Origin: Bacillota bacterium
Lineage (GTDB): Bacteria > Bacillota > Clostridia > Clostridiales > Clostridiaceae
Length of the DNA: 64,000 nt
NCBI GenBank assembly: GCA_023451395.1
Contig: JAEXZL010000042.1
Location: 1-64,000 of the forward strand
Direction of reading: 5' to 3'
In this document: positions 25,083 to 33,651 of the stretch, in pieces
Layout of the letters: every line of letters starts with the position of its first letter
Numbering within the stretch: the stretch's first letter is position 1
Notes under the pieces: generated by a model
Seen by the model: only the letters and a program-made list of their open reading frames with translations
Told to the model about the DNA's origin: nothing
Databases searched by the model: none
Made by a program: the position numbers and the translations under genes

Positions 25083-26420
25083 TTATCTATCCAAGCCTTG
25101 CTTCTTAAGCTTTATATAATACCATATGCCTGTGATATCCGCTAGAAGCCAGCCAATAGGAACTGAAAGCCAAATTCCCGTTACTCCTATAAAAGGAACT
25201 GCTGATAATAAGTATGCAAGAATAACTCTAGTTCCAAGAGAAATAACCGTTAAAACAACTGACATTCCTGGTTTATTAATTGCCCGATAAAAACCATAAA
25301 GTAAAAATAAAAGTCCTATGCCAATATAGAAGAAGCCTTCTATTCTTAAATAGCTCACACCTATATCAATAATTTCCTTTTCCCATGGATGAATAAAAAT
25401 TTCCATGAGTGGCTTTGCAAAGACCCATACTACAGTGGTAACCATTATGCAGAATATAGATGCACACAGTATAGCACTATGAATGCCTTTCTGTATTCTA
25501 TCATTCTTTCCTGCACCGTAATTTTGAGCTGTGTATGTAGAGAAGGCATTGCCAAAATCCTGAACAGGCATATATGCAAAGGAATCTATTTTAACTGCTG
25601 CTGCAAATGCTGCCATCACCACAGTTCCAAAGCTGTTGATTAGGCCCTGCACCATTAATATACCAAAATTCATCACAGATTGTTGAATACAGGTAAGAAA
25701 GGAAAGAGAACTTATTTCTTTTAAGATTTCACCATTCCATTGCATATGACGCTTTTCAATTCTTAAACTTTTAAAACGCAGCAGGGTATAAATCATAATA
25801 CCAAGTCCAGATACAAATTGGGAAAAAACAGTGGCAATGGCTGCTCCCGTTACTCCCCACTGAAATATTAATACAAATACTAAGTCCAATATTACATTCA
25901 AAACAGCGGACACTCCTAAAAAGGCTAAGGGTGTAACAGAATTTCCAACTGCCCGGAGTAGATTGGCAAAATAATTGTAAAGAAATGTGGCTGATATTCC
26001 AGTAAAAATCACCCATAAATAGTCTTTCATAAGAGGAACAATGTCTGAGGGCACCCTAAGTATCCTAATAATAGTATCAAGGCCGATAAAAACAGCCAGA
26101 TTCAAAACTATAGTAACTACAGCAATTAAAATAAAGGATATAAAGATACTGCTTTTTAAATGTTCATAATCCTTTTTTCCATATTGAATTGAAAATGCTG
26201 CACCACTTCCCATTGAAAGACCCAAGAGAATGGATGTCAGGAAAACCATCAGTGTATAAGAGGAACCTACAGCGGCAAGAGCTTCCGGTCCAAGAAATCG
26301 TCCTACAATCCATGTATCTGCTACATTGTATAGTTGTTGTAAAAGATTCCCTAACATTAAGGGAAAGGCAAACCGCAAGAGGTTTCCTGTAATATTTCCA
26401 GTGGTTAAATCTCTCTGCAT
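25083..26420 (-). CDS. MATE-family efflux transporter
   Basis: This 445-residue membrane protein has twelve predicted helices in two similar halves, each opening with the family's LMLGNLLQQLYNVADTWIVG-type motif or its equivalent. VGRFLGPEALAAVGSS is a family hallmark. It should export cationic drugs or metabolites in exchange for sodium or protons. An AAAGGAG site precedes the ATG, and divergently 160 bases away lies an Lrp-type regulator that may control it. A second MATE protein occurs at 38127-39518 and is not a tandem duplicate. Confidence 0.88.
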   Translation of the reverse strand: MQRDLTTGNITGNLLRFAFPLMLGNLLQQLYNVADTWIVGRFLGPEALAAVGSSYTLMVFLTSILLGLSMGSGAAFSIQYGKKDYEHLKSSIFISFILIAVVTIVLNLAVFIGLDTIIRILRVPSDIVPLMKDYLWVIFTGISATFLYNYFANLLRAVGNSVTPLAFLGVSAVLNVILDLVFVLIFQWGVTGAAIATVFSQFVSGLGIMIYTLLRFKSLRIEKRHMQWNGEILKEISSLSFLTCIQQSVMNFGILMVQGLINSFGTVVMAAFAAAVKIDSFAYMPVQDFGNAFSTYTAQNYGAGKNDRIQKGIHSAILCASIFCIMVTTVVWVFAKPLMEIFIHPWEKEIIDIGVSYLRIEGFFYIGIGLLFLLYGFYRAINKPGMSVVLTVISLGTRVILAYLLSAVPFIGVTGIWLSVPIGWLLADITGIWYYIKLKKQGLDR

Positions 26421-26582
26421 TTAGTCTTCTCCTTTAAATTTCATAAAGAAAGTAAAATTTATCATTATGAAACAAAGATTATCAAATATATTTCTAATTG
26501 TCAAACTAGAGGTTACTATATGATAAGATAAACTTTTATGTTATAATGACACCAATAAGCATGGTAAAAGGAGAGAAGAGAA

Positions 26583-27041
26583 GTGTACTTAGATTCTTTG
26601 GATATTCTAGATCAAAAAATACTATTATTGCTAATTAAAAATGCTCGCTGTTCCTATTCTGAAATTGGTGATAAAGTAGGGCTTTCAAGAGTGGCAGTAA
26701 AAACTCGAATTGATGCTTTAGAAAAAAAGGGAGTTATCGAGGAGTACACTACCATAATTAATCCTCAAAAAATTAGTGGAGCTGTATCTTGTTATTTTGA
26801 AATAGAAACGGATCCTCAAAAATTGCAAGAGGTAATTGATATACTTTATAAAAATGATACGGTTACGCAAATTTATCGCATGACTGGAAGCAGCAGCCTT
26901 CACGTTCATGCTGTTGCTTCTTCCCAAGGAAATCTAGAAAATTTTATGGAAAAGGTAATAGATTCTTTACCTGGTGTCCTACGTGTTAATTCTCACGTCA
27001 TTCTTTCTCGCATTAAGGACGTAAAGGGATTACGCCTTTGA
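26583..27041 (+). CDS. Lrp/AsnC-family transcriptional regulator
   Basis: This 152-residue regulator has an N-terminal winged helix-turn-helix (YSEIGDKVGLSRVAVKTRID) and a C-terminal RAM/ACT-like ligand domain starting near residue 65. Such proteins sense amino acids and can activate or repress. The start is GTG at 26583 after an AAAGGAG-like site. It is divergent from the MATE exporter across 162 bases, a layout typical of regulator and target. A hairpin follows. Confidence 0.88.
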   Translation: MYLDSLDILDQKILLLLIKNARCSYSEIGDKVGLSRVAVKTRIDALEKKGVIEEYTTIINPQKISGAVSCYFEIETDPQKLQEVIDILYKNDTVTQIYRMTGSSSLHVHAVASSQGNLENFMEKVIDSLPGVLRVNSHVILSRIKDVKGLRL

Positions 27042-27078
27042 TACTCCCAAATATAAATAGTGTAGTACCATTAGAAAA

Positions 27079-27130
27079 ATACCTGTAAAGCAACGCTAGA
27101 TTTAATAGCGTTGACTTACAGGTATTACAA
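27079..27130. terminator. Hairpin terminator between Lrp and membrane-protein genes
   Basis: AATACCTGTAA-GCAACGCTA and TAGCGTTG-CTTACAGGTATT pair with single-base interruptions. The T run is on the minus strand, so it mainly ends the membrane-protein transcript. Confidence 0.7.
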
Positions 27131-27156
27131 ATTAAGCAATCAAAGTATATTCTTTT

Positions 27157-27702
27157 CTATGATACTTCATTGGTTTTGGGAGGAAGCCCTTCAAAAAGCT
27201 TCTTTGTGGTATTGAATGCCACAAGGAAGAAAATGGATATAATAAAGGATATGATGATACAGATTAATGCTAGAAGTTGTGACATGAAAGCAATATAGCT
27301 CACAAGCTTAAAAATGGCCATTATATTCCAGATGTTTCTTAGTTTTTCCCCATTCAGCTTAGTGCCACGGACACTTTCAATATCTCTAACTCCAGTAACT
27401 ATAACATAAGAAATATACAGGGAGATAATGGTACTGATAATGCCTAAAAGTATAGATATAAATCCCAAACCAGAAGAAGCACCAAGTAAATCCAAAACAT
27501 ATAGTATTGCAGAATAGACGCTCATGCCTACCGCCCAGGGACGAGCCTTTAAGAAAATACTGCTTTCAGAGGCAACTTCATCTAAGCCCTTTATGAGAAT
27601 GATATACCCCACAAAGTCTGGTAGCAAGCCTATGGTGGAGGTATTAATATTTAAATTAAAATCTAAGAAAATTAATAGAAAGCCTATAAAAATATTTTTC
27701 AT
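27157..27702 (-). CDS. Small multi-spanning membrane protein of unknown function
   Basis: This 181-residue protein has about five hydrophobic segments (for example IFIGFLLIFLDFNLNI, VYSAILYVLDLL and LLALICIIISFIISIFFLVA) and a short acidic or polar tail. I do not recognise a family. Its ATG overlaps the stop of the upstream XRE gene by four bases, so the two are translationally coupled. That regulator itself has a C-terminal membrane part, so the two may form a membrane-associated regulatory pair. Confidence 0.75.
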   Translation of the reverse strand: MKNIFIGFLLIFLDFNLNINTSTIGLLPDFVGYIILIKGLDEVASESSIFLKARPWAVGMSVYSAILYVLDLLGASSGLGFISILLGIISTIISLYISYVIVTGVRDIESVRGTKLNGEKLRNIWNIMAIFKLVSYIAFMSQLLALICIIISFIISIFFLVAFNTTKKLFEGLPPKTNEVS

Positions 27703-28235
27703 TTACTGAACACACCTTTCTTTGCATATCTCTTACCATAATATACTACCGCTGCACCACCGATAATTTTGGCTATACCATAGATAACAGACAGCCATAG
27801 GACATTTAATGGCGCATTGACAACTCCACTTACTTCAATTACATCTCCAGCATTTCCCACAAAGCTTGTCATTGTTCCCCAGATAGCACGAACCATAATA
27901 ATCTGGATAAAATCCAATAATCCCCATACAATAAGACCATAGCCGAGGAAATATCCTTTTGACTTGAATAGCTGTAGAAGTTGATTAAAGAAATCATGCA
28001 TTGAGCCTTCATCTGGTTTTGGAGCTACTGGCTGTTCCTCCTGATCCTTAAGAAGATAATCTATTGAAACATGAAATATTTCGCTAATACGAATTACCTT
28101 TTCCGTTTCTGGCATGGTTTCATCTCTCTCCCATTTAGATACAGCTTGTCTTGACACCTCAAGAATTTCAGCCAACTTGTCCTGTGATAAGCCTTCCTTT
28201 AGCCTTAGTTGTTGTAGTTTTTTACCAAAGGTCAT
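27699..28235 (-). CDS. XRE-family regulator with C-terminal membrane segments
   Basis: This protein of about 178 residues opens with a Cro/CI helix-turn-helix (LRLKEGLSQDKLAEILEVSRQAVSKWERDE in two stretches) at residues 8-40. It continues with a linker and then hydrophobic helices (GYFLGYGLIVWGLLDFIQII and later VLWLSVIYGIAKIIGGAAVV). The in-frame upstream ATG at 28307 has no ribosome site; AGGAG lies properly before ATG 28235. Such membrane-anchored XRE proteins are common in Firmicutes and typically repress a small operon including themselves. The overlapping downstream membrane-protein gene is the probable partner. Confidence 0.85.
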   Translation of the reverse strand: MTFGKKLQQLRLKEGLSQDKLAEILEVSRQAVSKWERDETMPETEKVIRISEIFHVSIDYLLKDQEEQPVAPKPDEGSMHDFFNQLLQLFKSKGYFLGYGLIVWGLLDFIQIIMVRAIWGTMTSFVGNAGDVIEVSGVVNAPLNVLWLSVIYGIAKIIGGAAVVYYGKRYAKKGVFSK

Positions 28236-28504
28236 AATATTAATCTCCTTTATGTTTTTTACTTTTAGCATATACATGAGTATGGTTGCCTTCAAGCAAC
28301 TGAACACGGAATATCCGCAACTTGAAGTTTCCTTTGAAAAATTGCACCAAATTATTAAAGGATATATCTATAGTTTAATAATATATTTACAATTTTTCAA
28401 CGATTCAATTTTAGCATAGAATATCTAAGGCTATATGATATCTTGTATCAAGATACATAACACTTTTATATAATAATAATAGTAAAAATATAATTGGAGA
28501 AAAC

Positions 28505-29416
28505 ATGAATAAAAATGAAAAGTATATAATTCAATCCCTTGAATTGCATTTGTTTTTTGCAAGGATAATGAAAGAACATTCTATTTTTTTAGAGGCTGGA
28601 TTTACACCAAGGAATGCTGATTTTGCTAGGCAGGCTGATGTTTTTAAGCTGCAGTTTGAAACGATTTTGCATAATGCAGTGATATTAAGTAATGGTATAG
28701 TAAGCAATAATGTCTTAGCCTCCGGAGAGGTTATAACTGAGTTTACCCTAGAAACAGAAAGAAAAACTGAAGATCTTACAGGGATTAATATCAATCAGAA
28801 TATAACAATGATGGAAGCTAATCTTCTTGGAAGTAATAATCCTAGGATTACTCCAGAACTAGCCAGTAATGTAAATGAATTAAATTACTTTGCAAAAATT
28901 AGCGTGGAGAATTTGATTCAATTTAAGGAAAGATTATTAAGTGATGTTTTAGACTGTAAAATGTTTACTGTAAACTATCCTCTTCTTATTGATCATATAT
29001 TAAGAGAAGCAAAATTATACCATGACTTTTTAATTTGTTTAGAAAATGGTAAGGATTTAGATACAACAGACTTTAAGGAAATGGAATTATTTTGGGATCA
29101 AATAATGATGGAACATGCATTATTCATTAGAGGGCTATTAGATCCAACTGAAGGAGAGCTTATTAATACTGCAAATGATTTCGCTGGTGATTATGGACGA
29201 TTAATAGAAAAAACAAGAGAAGCCAATGATTACACAATTATGAGTATATCAAAAGATACTTTGAAGGAGACTATTAAGTATCAAAACTTTAAAACAGCAG
29301 GAACTCAGGGGATAACAGAGTGCAATATTAAATCTATAATAGTACCGCTATTAGCAGATCATGTTTTAAGAGAATCAAATCATTTTATACGAATACTAAA
29401 AAATTACATTAATTAA
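28505..29416 (+). CDS. DUF2935-family helical protein
   Basis: This 303-residue protein is made of two similar alpha-helical halves. Each has a histidine and glutamate-bearing helix pair; the second half contains MMEHALFIRGLLDPTE, the hallmark I associate with DUF2935. Such four-helix bundles may bind metals but no function is established to my knowledge. No signal peptide is visible. It stands alone with its own promoter region and ends at a perfect 22-bp inverted repeat that also serves the convergent DUF1801-like gene. GGAGAAAAC precedes the ATG. Confidence 0.8.
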   Translation: MNKNEKYIIQSLELHLFFARIMKEHSIFLEAGFTPRNADFARQADVFKLQFETILHNAVILSNGIVSNNVLASGEVITEFTLETERKTEDLTGININQNITMMEANLLGSNNPRITPELASNVNELNYFAKISVENLIQFKERLLSDVLDCKMFTVNYPLLIDHILREAKLYHDFLICLENGKDLDTTDFKEMELFWDQIMMEHALFIRGLLDPTEGELINTANDFAGDYGRLIEKTREANDYTIMSISKDTLKETIKYQNFKTAGTQGITECNIKSIIVPLLADHVLRESNHFIRILKNYIN

Positions 29417-29502
29417 TAAAGTTTATGATAATCAAAGAAATAATAGAAATGAATTTTCACATATAAAAGAATTAACCGTAAGTTCTTTCTTTATTATTGT
29501 CA

Positions 29503-29556
29503 CTTTTCAATAAATAACAGAGGAGATAAGAGCACTCCTCTGTTATTTATTGAAAA
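29503..29556. terminator. Perfect 22-bp inverted-repeat terminator between convergent genes
   Basis: TTTTCAATAAATAACAGAGG-AG at 29503-29524 and its exact complement at 29535-29556 enclose a ten-base loop. The symmetry suits termination of both converging transcripts. Confidence 0.8.
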
Positions 29557-29623
29557 TAATTTCATGTTTCTATACCAAGCTTACATTCCTATTGGTGATA
29601 ATTATTTATTATTATAATACAAC

Positions 29624-30001
29624 CTAACATGAAGTGTCCTCACCAGATCTCCATTTATCTATAGTTAGTTTTATAAATGAATCTAGTCCTGTGTTATGAA
29701 TATCTATAGATTTCTTAATTCTTATGCAGCCTTTTCCATAATCAAATCCAGATAGTAGCATACTAGCATTTTCAATTTTTTCTATTGTTCCTACATATAA
29801 ACTTACGTAAGATTTTTGAGCATTTAAAGCAAACAAGCTAGAGCTTTCATTGCCATAGCTCAGCATTTTGTATTGGATACTTTCCTCAAAATCAGGACCA
29901 TACTCTAAAATGATTTTTCTTACCTCCATTAATTTTTCTTTTCTCCAATCATCTTCAAGCAATTGAAAGTATTCTTTAGGATTATTTGCCTCGTACTGCA
30001 T
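29624..30001 (-). CDS. DUF1801 (YdhG-like) domain protein
   Basis: This 125-residue protein resembles the DUF1801/iron-chaperone-like fold, with the typical order KEKLMEVRKIILEYGPDFEESIQYKMLSYG and then the FALNAQKSYVSLYVG strand. Its function is unknown; relatives are small cytoplasmic beta-sheet proteins. An in-frame TTG or ATG seven codons upstream would absorb the AAAGGAGG ribosome site into the coding region, so ATG 30001, spaced correctly from it, is taken as the start. It is monocistronic and convergent with DUF2935. Confidence 0.7.
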   Translation of the reverse strand: MQYEANNPKEYFQLLEDDWRKEKLMEVRKIILEYGPDFEESIQYKMLSYGNESSSLFALNAQKSYVSLYVGTIEKIENASMLLSGFDYGKGCIRIKKSIDIHNTGLDSFIKLTIDKWRSGEDTSC

Positions 30002-30247
30002 TTTGATGCCTCCTTTAATCAAGTTAGGATTTACATTAAAAAGAAATATTCATTAAGTACTATAAACTATTATAATGAATTCTCCCATTAAATCTACATA
30101 CTAACTACATAATTTCATGATAGACTCTAAATAATAGTTATTAGATAATATAAAATGTTAGTTAAATTAATATTTAACTTAATTTACAGTGATTAATAAC
30201 CTAAAGGCAGTTAATTATTCATAATACAATATCAAAGGAGGACTATC

Positions 30248-30931
30248 ATGAAAAAAACAACTAAATATATCATTGGAGGTATCTTGATTATTGCTGTTGC
30301 AGTGATAAGTTGGCTTTTGTTAGATAATAACGGCAGCAGTAATAAAAAAGACAATGGCATTAACAGCCATATGGAAAATGTCCAGGATCCTAATCTACAA
30401 AACTATCTAAAAGAACAAGATGCAATAATGGATAGTATGATGAAGGATATGGAGAACATACCTAAGACAGGTGATACTGCATTGGATTTTTTATATGGTA
30501 TGATTCCTCATCATGAATCAGCTATAGCCATGTCTGAAAGTCTTTTAGAGTATGGAGGAGAGAATACTGAAATTAAGCAGATTGCTGAAAATATAATTAA
30601 AGATCAAGCAATTGAAAATGAAGATATGAAAAAAATGATAAAGGAATTAGAAGAAAATCCTCAAGTTGACGAAGCAAAGGAAAATGCATATCTAGAGGAC
30701 TATAATAAGATGCTTCAAGAGCCTATGTCTCATGATATGAGTACACCCAAATCAGTAGATGAAGCCTATACTGAAGGTATGATTATGCATCATGAGATGG
30801 CAGTGGATATGTCAGAAACAATACTAAAGCATACGGAAAATGAAATGATTAAAAAAATGGCACAGGATATAATAGAAAAGCAGAATAAAGAAATAACAGA
30901 GATGAAAATATTACTTGAGAGCATGAAGTAG
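30248..30931 (+). CDS. DUF305 membrane-anchored protein with two histidine motifs
   Basis: This 227-residue protein has an N-terminal membrane anchor (IIGGILIIAVAVISWLLL) and an external domain of the DUF305 family. Two copies of the characteristic motif are seen: FLYGMIPHHESAIAMSE and EGMIMHHEMAVDMSE. Each has a HH pair followed by MS. DUF305 is ferritin-like and is often found with copper or heavy-metal genes, so a metal-binding role at the cell surface is plausible. Methionine and acidic residues are frequent. AAAGGAGG precedes the ATG. Nothing else is in its operon; a terminator follows at 31006. Confidence 0.82.
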   Translation: MKKTTKYIIGGILIIAVAVISWLLLDNNGSSNKKDNGINSHMENVQDPNLQNYLKEQDAIMDSMMKDMENIPKTGDTALDFLYGMIPHHESAIAMSESLLEYGGENTEIKQIAENIIKDQAIENEDMKKMIKELEENPQVDEAKENAYLEDYNKMLQEPMSHDMSTPKSVDEAYTEGMIMHHEMAVDMSETILKHTENEMIKKMAQDIIEKQNKEITEMKILLESMK

Positions 30932-31005
30932 TGGGGTAAATCACGAACTTAAAGTATAAAAAGTATGATTTTTATAACAATACCATTTATTATAGAATCA
31001 TATGC

Positions 31006-31052
31006 AAAAGAAGCAGCTATAGAAATTTTACTTCTATGCTGCTTCTTTCTTA
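31006..31052 (+). terminator. Terminator after the DUF305 gene
   Basis: AAAGAAGCAGC and GCTGCTTCTTT pair, with a further AT-rich inner stem. A T-rich tail follows. Confidence 0.8.
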
Positions 31053-31321
31053 ATTAATAAGATAATAATTAGCTACATATCATATGAAAAAAATTTTTAG
31101 ATGACCTTTGTAATACGACATAAAACAACAGAAGCTTATCAAAAAAATGTATTTAACTGGATAATACATGGAAATTGTGTAAACGATTGATTAACATGTT
31201 GAAATATGTATTGCTAATCAATTAAATATAGGTCATATTATAATTAAGAATATACTAATCATTGGAGCTAAAATCATAATTTACCTTTCAATAATTATTA
31301 ACTAAGAGGAGTGATAAACAT
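31053..31321 (+). other. AT-rich leader before the acyl-CoA dehydrogenase fusion
   Basis: No gene is visible. GATTGATTA (about 31186) and TAATCAATT (about 31212) make an inverted repeat that could be a regulator site. AAGAGGAG lies just before the downstream ATG. Confidence 0.35.
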
Positions 31322-33010
31322 ATGGATTTTAAATTAACTGAGAAGCAAGAAGCTCTCAGAAAATCAATAAGAGATTTTGCAGAGGCTGAGCTTAAGCCTA
31401 TTGCTTTTCAATTGGATGAACGGAGCATGTTTCCGGAGGAAATAGTTAAAAAGATAGGAGAAAATAAGTGGATGGGTCTGCCATACTCTGAGGAATATGG
31501 TGGAACTGCCCAGGGAATGTTAAGCTATGCAATTGCTGTTGAGGAATTATCCCGTGTAGATGGCGGAACTGGTGTTACATTATCCGCTCATACATCTCTT
31601 GGAGCATGGCCTATCGATGCCTTTGGAACTCCAGAGCAGAAGAAAAAATATCTTGTTCCTCTTGCTAAGGGAGAAAAAATTGGTGCTTACGGCTTAACAG
31701 AAGAAAATGCCGGCTCAGATGCTGGTGGTACAGAAACTACAGCAGTAAAAGATGGTGATTATTACATCTTAAATGGTAAGAAAATATTTATTACCAATGC
31801 TCCTTATGCTGATATATATGTGGTTTTCGCGGTTACAACACCAGGTATTGGCACCCATGGAATTAGTGCCTTTATAGTTGAGAAGGGAATGGAGGGCTTC
31901 ACCTTTGGAACTCATTACAATAAAATGGGAATCCGCTCTTCCGCAACTGCAGAGCTAATATTTAATAATGTAAGAGTTCCTGCAGAAAACCTCTTGGGTA
32001 AAGAAGGAGAAGGCTTTAAAATTGCAATGAAAACCTTAGATGGGGGTCGTATTGGTATTGCTTCCCAAGCTCTTGGTATTGCTCAAGGTGCTTATGAGGA
32101 AGCGCTTCAGTATTCAAAGGATAGAATTCAATTTGGAAAGCCAATAGCTAGACTTCAGGTTATAGCCTTTAAATTAGCTGATATGGCTACTAAAATAAGA
32201 GCCGCAAGGCTTATGGTATACAGTGCTGCTGAGAAAAAGGACAGTGGAGAGCCCTATGGAGTAGAAGCAGCTATGGCAAAATTATATGCCTCTGATGTAT
32301 CAAAGGAAGTAGTTGATGAGGCTGTTCAAATCTTTGGTGGATCAGGCTTTATAAAGGGTATACCTGTAGAGCGTTTTTATAGAGATTCAAAGATAACAAT
32401 GATTTATGAAGGAACAAATGAGATACAGAGACTTGTTATAGCCGGAAGTATTATAGGCCGTTTAGATTCAGATAAAAAGAAGACTAACACACCATCGGCT
32501 AAGCCTGCAAAGCGTCTGCCAACAACAGGTGATCGTAAGCAAATTGTTATTAAGGACGGAACTCCAGAAGAAAAGGTTGCAAAGCTCCTTGAATATATAC
32601 CTGCCAAGGATTTAAAGGGAGTGGCAGGAGAATTACTTGGTTCTATTAAGGATGCAAAAAGCCTTGTTGCCTTTGGATTAGGCTTAAATAAGTTAGAAGA
32701 TGTTCCTATGATTGAAGATCTGGCTAAATTAATGGGAGCAGTGATGTCCTGTACTAGACCTATTTCAGAGGAACGCCAATGGATGGATTTAACTAGATAT
32801 GTTGGTGTATCTGGTCAAAAATATACTGGAGATATCTATCTTGGAATTGGTGTATCTGGTCAAATTCAGCATGTACTTGGAATTAAGTCTGTAAAGACCA
32901 TTATTGCTATCAATAATGATGAAAAGGCACCTATCTTTGAAAATGCTGATTATGGTATTGTAGGTGACTTGTATGAAATTGTTCCAGCTCTCATAAAGGC
33001 ATTATCCTAA
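31322..33010 (+). CDS. Acyl-CoA dehydrogenase fused to an EtfA FAD-binding domain
   Basis: Residues 1 to about 380 form an acyl-CoA dehydrogenase with YGLTEENAGSDAGG (FAD and substrate loop), DRIQFGKPIARLQ and the catalytic glutamate E363 in IYEGTNEIQ. After a low-complexity lysine/proline linker (residues 385-405), the C-terminal 110 residues resemble the FAD domain of electron-transfer flavoprotein alpha. GVSGQIQHVLGIK (510-522) and INNDEKAPIFENADYGIVGD are close to the standard EtfA signatures. The EtfA N-terminal domain is absent. The enzyme oxidises or reduces acyl-CoA C2-C3 bonds. The attached domain may supply or channel electrons between its FAD and a partner EtfB. No etfB is adjacent. 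The gene is monocistronic. Confidence 0.9.
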   Translation: MDFKLTEKQEALRKSIRDFAEAELKPIAFQLDERSMFPEEIVKKIGENKWMGLPYSEEYGGTAQGMLSYAIAVEELSRVDGGTGVTLSAHTSLGAWPIDAFGTPEQKKKYLVPLAKGEKIGAYGLTEENAGSDAGGTETTAVKDGDYYILNGKKIFITNAPYADIYVVFAVTTPGIGTHGISAFIVEKGMEGFTFGTHYNKMGIRSSATAELIFNNVRVPAENLLGKEGEGFKIAMKTLDGGRIGIASQALGIAQGAYEEALQYSKDRIQFGKPIARLQVIAFKLADMATKIRAARLMVYSAAEKKDSGEPYGVEAAMAKLYASDVSKEVVDEAVQIFGGSGFIKGIPVERFYRDSKITMIYEGTNEIQRLVIAGSIIGRLDSDKKKTNTPSAKPAKRLPTTGDRKQIVIKDGTPEEKVAKLLEYIPAKDLKGVAGELLGSIKDAKSLVAFGLGLNKLEDVPMIEDLAKLMGAVMSCTRPISEERQWMDLTRYVGVSGQKYTGDIYLGIGVSGQIQHVLGIKSVKTIIAINNDEKAPIFENADYGIVGDLYEIVPALIKALS

Positions 33011-33110
33011 AATTAGAGATAAGAGAGAAACTTTGTGAATTAGGGACAAGCTTTATGATGGAAAATAGTATTTATTAGTGTAAATAATGCTTATAAGTTC
33101 AGTCATGTGA

Positions 33111-33146
33111 AAGAATCCTCGATTTTAATCGGGGATTCTTTTATTA
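33111..33146 (+). terminator. Terminator after the acyl-CoA dehydrogenase fusion
   Basis: AAGAATCCTCGATT (33111-33124) pairs with AATCGGGGATTCTT (33127-33140) with one G-T pair. A T-rich tail follows. Confidence 0.85.
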
Positions 33147-33338
33147 AATAAGCATGTATAGTGTTAATGAGAATTAAAATAGGTTGCTTGCTTAGTTTAC
33201 ATTGCGCTGCCTTTACCTTTTATATCAAAGCTTAGTCCCAATACTACTAATATCTTGGCTAGGTTGGTACCGTTTTTAAGTCCTATAATGATGATTTGGA
33301 TGATACAAATGATAATTAAAAAATAGTTTCTATTACTG

Positions 33339-33368
33339 GAAGTCTTTAAAAAGACTCCTTTTTTTTGT
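33339..33368 (+). terminator. Orphan terminator-like hairpin
   Basis: GGAAGTCTTT and AAAGACTCC followed by TTTTTTTT. No + strand gene lies between the previous terminator and this one. Confidence 0.5.
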
Positions 33369-33651
33369 GAAAAATTCTGCAGTATATGTAAATGGAATAG
33401 CATTAGTACAATTACTGGTTAAAGCGATTAATTCTTGTATTAACTCCTTTTATTAAAGAATAGACAATAATATATAAAGAAATATATGGATAAATATGAT
33501 ATTTATGTTATAATTGACTTGGAATTGTGTTAGATAAATAACAAACAATATTTTATTTTTTGCGTTTTTTAGCATTTATTGGTTTTATAATTACTAAATG
33601 CTTGAATATAATTAATTAAATATTTAATGACAATATAAAGGGGGATATGTA

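Larger units (their letters stand above)
33011..33651. other. 641-base intergenic stretch with two hairpins, no confident gene
   Basis: A terminator for the upstream gene lies at 33111-33143. GGAAGTCTTT and AAAGACTCC followed by eight Ts at 33339-33368 form an orphan + strand terminator with no upstream gene, so a short + strand RNA ending there is possible. A 68-codon minus-strand frame at 33197-33403 has one hydrophobic segment but no ribosome site and I do not call it. The rest is AT-rich promoter-like DNA. Confidence 0.45.

Noticed and set aside
33197..33403. 68-codon minus-strand frame with a hydrophobic segment
   Set aside because: No ribosome site, no family match, and hydrophobic codons are common in AT-rich DNA; kept only as part of the gap description.
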